From: Isoetes engelmannii
Taxonomy: Eukaryota; Streptophyta; Lycopodiopsida; Isoetales; Isoetaceae
Reading direction: 5' to 3'
Assembly (NCBI GenBank): GCA_011763485.2
Contig: JAANSK020248275.1
Span: 1 to 23,485, forward strand
DNA: 23,485 nt
In this document: positions 20,101 to 23,485 of the stretch, in pieces
Layout: each line of letters starts with the position of its first letter
How positions within the stretch are numbered: the first letter of the stretch is position 1
Position numbers and translations under genes: made by a program
Notes under the pieces: generated by a model
What the model was told of the DNA's origin: nothing
Databases searched by the model: none
Seen by the model: the letters and a program-made list of their open reading frames with translations, nothing else

Positions 20101-21528
20101 CAGATGATGGAACATTACAAAGCCACAAAGAGTTTATACAGACCCTTCCCACTGCTGATAGCCCAGAAGCATTTGGACAGCATCCTAATGCAGACATTTC
20201 CTCGCAACTTTCTGCTAGTAGGATGGTCTTAGCCACGATATCTAGCCTACAGCCAATGCTATCAACAAGCAAAGGGGGAGGTAGTCGAGAGGAAATGGTT
20301 GGTAATGTGGTAACAGATCTCCTTCAACAGGTACATACAATTTTAAAGGGCTTAACTTGAAGTACGAGTTAATGAATTTTTTTACTGTATGTTCACAAAA
20401 TAAGTAGTTGTGACTTAGCAAGTTCTCTTTTTTCCAGATTCCAGAACCATTCGATCTGGCAGACATTCAATCACAAAAAGCTCACGATCCATCAGCACTG
20501 CACACTGTTCTTTTCCAGGAACTAGAACGATATAATATATTGTTGAATAGGATGAGATCGTCTTGCTTGGACTTGCAAAAAGCAGTTCAAGGGCTTGTAG
20601 TCATGTCGACAGACCTAGAGACAATGTTCAATGCATTGGCAGATGCTAAGGTTCCTGCAGCATGGCTCAAGTAAATAACCTGATCATGCTCCATTTTGAA
20701 GGACGTCTGTATTTTTCTTGTTTTCCCACATTAATTTGTTCACATTTCTATTGACTTTCAAGATACAAGTAGTTCTAGCTTGTACACTAGGCCGTTTCTC
20801 AACGTACAGTAACTGATTATTTTGAGTAAAATAATAATGTCTTTATGCAGGAACATTGTGCAATCATGCTAAACTTCGTCTTGTACCTTGTAATATGCAG
20901 GAGCTACCCATCCTTAAAGCCACTTGGGCCATGGACAAGGGATCTTTTGCAAAGGATATTGGAGTTGAAGACATGGGCTGAACGCACCTATCCATTGGTA
21001 TATTGGCTTGCAGGGTTCACTTACCCTGCAGATTTCCTTACCGCGGTACTGCAAACAACTGCAAGAAGGAACTTGATACCAGTTGATACCTTGACATGGG
21101 AATTCTACATAATTAACAAAGATGAGAACGAAATTCAGGAGCCTCCCAAGGAAGGAATCTATGTCAGGGGTCTATATTTAGAAGGAGCTGGTTGGGATGT
21201 TGAGAATGAGTGCCTGAAGGTTAGTGGTTGATTTACTGATCAATGAAAATTTCAAATTTTTAGAAACTAACTATAGTTACCTTGTAAGCAGGAGCCGGTG
21301 CCAATGGAGCTCATTGTTCCAATGCCAATTATCCACTTCAAGCCAGTCGTAAACAAAAAGAAGCCACCAAAGGGCTTCTACATGTGCCCTCTTTTTCTGT
21401 ATCCAATCAGGACTGGAAGCCGAGAGAGGCCCAGTTTCTTGCTCCAAGTGGCGTTAAAATCAGGCGGGGTTTCACCGGAGCAGTGGGTGAAAAGGGGCAC
21501 TGCCCTTTTGCTCTCTCTTGCAGTCTGA
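13225..21528 (+). CDS. DNAH2: Axonemal dynein heavy chain, C-terminal third, intact (DNAH2-like)
   Basis: Dynein heavy chains are the ATP-driven motors of axonemes. Exons: 13225-13530, 13625-13729, 13889-14004, 14080-14185, 14392-14592, 14667-14840, 14925-14990, 15071-15205, 16650-16874, 17188-17322, 17415-17611, 17698-17812, 17881-18066, 18137-18277, 18357-18495, 19084-19205, 19294-19494, 19623-19814, 19887-20330, 20438-20670, 20901-21219, 21292-21528. Together they give 4,095 nt (1,364 residues plus TGA) with every junction in phase and no stop. Family marks include FGQHPNADI, YGGRVTDELDRR, LGQGQGPVA, FLANCHL, RGLYLEGAGWD and WVKRGTALLLSL. The end (PMPIIHFKPV, RERPSFLLQVALKSGGVSPEQWVKRG) is closest by recollection to DNAH2, the beta chain of inner arm I1/f. 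Full-length relatives are about 4,400 residues, so two thirds are missing and no start codon is evident. One donor is GC (14593) and one is weak (19206). Confidence 0.9.
14392..16874 (+). CDS. DNAH2: Dynein CC2 end and AAA5 exons
   Basis: Five exons carry the end of CC2 (AEKLVNGLAGERDRWEASIK), the AAA5 entry (GDCLLAAAFLSYAGPFPSEF), the RSNRWPLMIDPQEQAKKWIK segment typical of AAA5, VPVLLLDVMEELDPSLEPVL, and the end of AAA5 (DYDPRFKLYITTKLSNPRYA, then INFAVKEQSLEAQLL). AAA5 does not bind nucleotide in this family but supports the stalk strut. The exon at 14392-14592 ends GAG|GC, not GT. The intron at 15206-16649 is the longest of the gene and carries a 143-bp duplication. Confidence 0.88.
15513..15803. 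repeat. 143-bp tandem duplication in a dynein intron
   Basis: The unit beginning CAATG at 15513 recurs at 15656. From 15531-15660 versus 15674-15803, 130 bp match with about three differences. The first ~18 bp of each unit are more diverged. It lies in intron 15206-16649, has no coding content and looks like a recent unequal exchange or replication slip. Confidence 0.92.
17188..19494 (+). CDS. DNAH2: Dynein AAA5-AAA6 linker and AAA6 exons
   Basis: Eight exons carry ILRLLSSATGPVLENIELID, the buttress helices (AEVTAKSIEIASAAYKPVAE), ASLLYFLLNELMKIDPMYQF, RIKSLMEYHTYAVYRYTSRG, FFLRGGTVLD, the DRVIFATTAYVSNLIGQKFV entry of AAA6, PLLFILSAGVDPTTGLQQFA, LGQGQGPVAIKLI, GGWIFLANCHL and FRLWLSSAPSDDFPISILQR. 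All are collinear with DNAH2-class chains. Exon 19084-19205 must end at GCA|GTTGCG to keep phase with GCAAAGGTTGG at 19294. That donor is weak, and a better-looking GTATGC five bases on would shift the frame. Confidence 0.88.
19623..21528 (+). CDS. DNAH2: Dynein AAA6 end and C-terminal domain exons
   Basis: Five exons encode GLRANLTRLYNQTTEESFNR, HSVLLERKKFGTLGYNIAYD, the start of the C-terminal domain (DDLLKTYLDEYEITPFDALK, ANYGGRVTDELDRRVLSSYL), HKEFIQTLPTADSPEAFGQH, VVMSTDLETMFNALADAKVP, SYPSLKPLGPWTRDLLQRIL, YWLAGFTYPADFLTAVLQTT and RGLYLEGAGWDVENECLK. The end (WVKRGTALLLSLAV) and stop are at the position usual for the family. This long C-terminal domain on the AAA ring is characteristic of axonemal and animal-type dyneins and tunes force and processivity. 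Confidence 0.92.
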
Positions 21529-21620
21529 ATTCAGCTACATCAAATTTTTGACACTGTAACAGAAATCCTCTTGCAGCCTGAATTCAGCTACATCAAATTT
21601 TTGACACTGTAACAGCAATC
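21515..21620. repeat. 53-bp tandem duplication spanning the dynein stop codon
   Basis: Bases 21515-21567 and 21568-21620 are two 53-bp units (CTCTTGCAG-C/T-CTGAATTCAG onward, ending in GTAACAG-A/C-AATCC/T). They differ at about three positions. The unit includes the last four codons and TGA, so the duplicate lies in the 3' untranslated region and leaves the protein unchanged. A stretch of CTGAATTCAG in each copy is self-complementary. Confidence 0.92.
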
Positions 21621-22387
21621 CGGCATGTATCATATGCAACGAGTTTCGATTCAAGTCTTGTTTGCGTTTGTAAGGTTCTCTTGCTGCTAGGCCAAAACCA
21701 CATGAAAGCCTAAAATTTCAGCCCCTAGGTAAACCAATGGGACCTTGAAATTCCAGGAAATTATCTTGTTGGTTTATTTGCAACAACCTTGTCTGTGTTG
21801 TTCAAATGGCTATAATAATCTGATCGCTTACAAAATTTCAGGTCTCGTGGATCACGTATTTGTATGTCGTAGGTCACTCGTAGGTAAACCCACATGCGAG
21901 TGGCATGCGACAATGCCACTCGCGGCTAACACTGCTCGTGGCAATGCCTGTGGTAGGTTTTTACCATGAGTAACATCCTCCATCTAGGAGGTTACTATGC
22001 ATCTTCGTGTGTTGGGCTCGTTCAAGGCATCTTTTGTCCATCCGTTTGATTCACAATTGGACGATTTATCTCTTTTGTCACTTTGCGTTATGAGACGTGA
22101 GGCAACATGGTTGCCCTCCGTAGATTTGGGGTGCCATGTCTAATCACGCCCGTTGGACGGTCGAAGATGAACTGGGCGTCATCCAAATAGCTAAAAAATA
22201 GTTAAGAAGTCTGTCGAGCTTAGGCCATTGGACCGTCGATCGACAGATGCTTCAAAAAGCTCTCCCGCAACAAGATCGAATCGAGCTCGAAGCTGAGCTA
22301 TTGGCCTTGGTTTGCTTTTTATTCTGTCAAATACCAAGAATCAGATTCAAGTTTAGTCAAATTACTAACATTCAAATTTGAGAGTAG
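21621..22387. other. Spacer between dynein and PPR relic
   Basis: No gene is recognisable. The frame at 21745-21969 has no domain. The dynein 3' end must fall in the first part, but I see no clear AATAAA. Around 22140-22250 a TTGGACGGTC / TTGGACCGTC pair of short words occurs. The hairpin at 21896-21923 is listed separately. Confidence 0.5.
21896..21923. repeat. Perfect 11-bp inverted repeat
   Basis: GCGAGTGGCAT (21896-21906) and ATGCCACTCGC (21913-21923) are exact reverse complements around a 6-base loop, GCGACA. The stem is GC-rich. No T-run follows, and the site lies about 370 bp after the dynein stop. It might be a structured end of a small element or a cruciform site; function unknown. 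Confidence 0.85.
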
Positions 22388-23485
22388 ATGTCAAATTACC
22401 GTCTTCCCAACTTCGTTTACATGGGCCTTTCGTGTTCTGTAAGACAGGCAATTGTTGCTAGATATTTCTCTTCTTTACATGAGGTAAGGAAGAATCCTCT
22501 TTTGCACTTGTCGCTTTCATCGCACATGGATGTAAGTGACGTTTTAATAAACCATGTTAAGCAAGCTGGTGAGGCATCATTCAGGTATCTGGCATCTTTT
22601 CACAATCTTTGTCCACAACTTGTAAGTGCCAATTTGACCATCTTATTAGCAGGCTACTAGAGGTTTAGAACTAGCAGGGATCATTGGATGATGTGATCAA
22701 TATTGTGGAATTAGTGCAGCAGAAGGATTGCCCATATCCAGGGATGATGGATATTGTTTGGCTCAAGAATGCGAGAGACATAAAAAAATTTCATGTGATA
22801 GGAGATTGTATTTTTTAATGGTCGATGGCAAGCTACATTTAGTTTCTATATTAGCATATCATCTTATTTGTGTTTTTGTGTTGTGTGGATGCTTGGATGA
22901 AACTGCCCAGGCATTCAGCAGGGTTGTGAAACCAGAATAGAGACATTGTGTCATGGGGTGCAATGATTGCAGGGTATACTCAAAGTGGTGAAGGGTTTCT
23001 TGCTTTGGAATGCTTTAACAACTTGAGAACATGCATAGAGCAAAATAAAGTGACATGTCTAGGCATCCTGAAAGCATATTCAAGCATAAGTATCACAGAA
23101 ATGGGCAAACAGATCCATGAGCAAATTATTTCTGAGGGGACTAGGGTCTCACCGTGCTGTAGCGAGTATGCTTGTTGATGTGCATGCAAAACGTGGGGTT
23201 TTGAATGAGGCATATGATGTCTTGAAAAGTTAGAACATAGAGATTCGGTGTTATGGAGTGCTATAATTTGTGGATATGCCTATCATAATGACGGTTTACT
23301 TGCTATGGAATCTTATGAATGCATGCAGCATTGGGTATAAAATTATGGGCTTCAATCTGATGTTACGGTTGCAAATATGCTCATTGATATGTATGTTAAG
23401 TGCAGGAATGATACGATCTCTTCTAAATCACCTGTAAAAATCAAAGAAACTAGAGAAATATTCCAGTTAGTGGGAAAAGCTCGAT
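22388..23485 (+). pseudogene. PLS-type pentatricopeptide repeat protein, decayed, runs off window
   Basis: PPR proteins bind organellar RNA; PLS types guide C-to-U editing. Recognisable pieces in three frames are GEASFRYLASFHNLC (22388 frame), SLDDVINIVELVQQKDCPYP, ECERHKKIS with LYFLMVDGKLHLVSILA and LCGCLDETAQAFSRVVKP, DIVSWGAMIAGYTQSGEGFL and GILKAYSSISITEMGKQIHE, LVDVHAKRGVLNEAYDVL, LEHRDSVLWSAIICGY, and LQSDVTVANMLIDMYVKC near the end. Frame changes fall near 22665, 22755, 22938, 23140 and 23235. Stretches between VVKP and RDIVSW, and between the last two pieces, are shorter than whole repeats need, so internal deletions are likely. No organelle-targeting peptide is evident. Nothing suggests it still makes protein. 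Confidence 0.78.

Overview
The window looks like nuclear DNA of a land plant that still makes swimming sperm, most likely a fern or another seedless plant. It carries the C-terminal third of an axonemal dynein heavy chain; flowering plants and conifers have lost this family. It also holds a GARP/MYB-CC (PHR1-like) transcription-factor locus, a PLS-type pentatricopeptide-repeat (PPR) relic, plant-type GT-AG introns and much decayed repeat DNA. The choice of fern rests on the style of the PPR relic and is inference.

Layout. Bases 1-2470 are non-genic and hold short tandem repeats. Bases 2474-4985 (minus strand) are a MYB-CC gene of at least seven exons. It has two indels that cancel each other and scramble the SHLQKY region, a tandemly duplicated MYB-CC exon, and a 13-bp duplication that breaks the last exon. 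Bases 4990-6440 are non-genic, with SINE-like and microsatellite pieces. Bases about 6448-9556 (minus) are one long, intron-less, many-times broken ORF of mobile-element character with a long coiled coil. Bases 9560-10490 show nothing recognisable.

Bases 10495-21528 (plus) are the dynein. I could follow it exon by exon. The first five recognisable exons (AAA4 and the first part of the stalk, 10495-12886) carry stop codons, lost splice sites, frameshifts and a deleted Walker A motif. The next 22 exons (13225-21528) join in phase without one stop or frameshift: 4,095 nt, 1,364 residues, from mid-stalk through the microtubule-binding domain, AAA5, AAA6 and the C-terminal domain to a normal stop. 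The closest family member by eye is DNAH2, the beta heavy chain of the two-headed inner arm I1/f. The change from dead to intact is abrupt and is the most interesting feature of the window. It lies in an intron that holds a CCCT array able to form a G-quadruplex on the minus strand.

Bases 21621-22387 are non-genic with a perfect 11-bp hairpin. From 22388 to the window end is a decayed PPR gene (plus). I see no sign that these loci work together; they appear to be unrelated neighbours in a repeat-rich region. Exon borders and lesions were read by hand from conserved motifs and phase. No alignment or database search was run.
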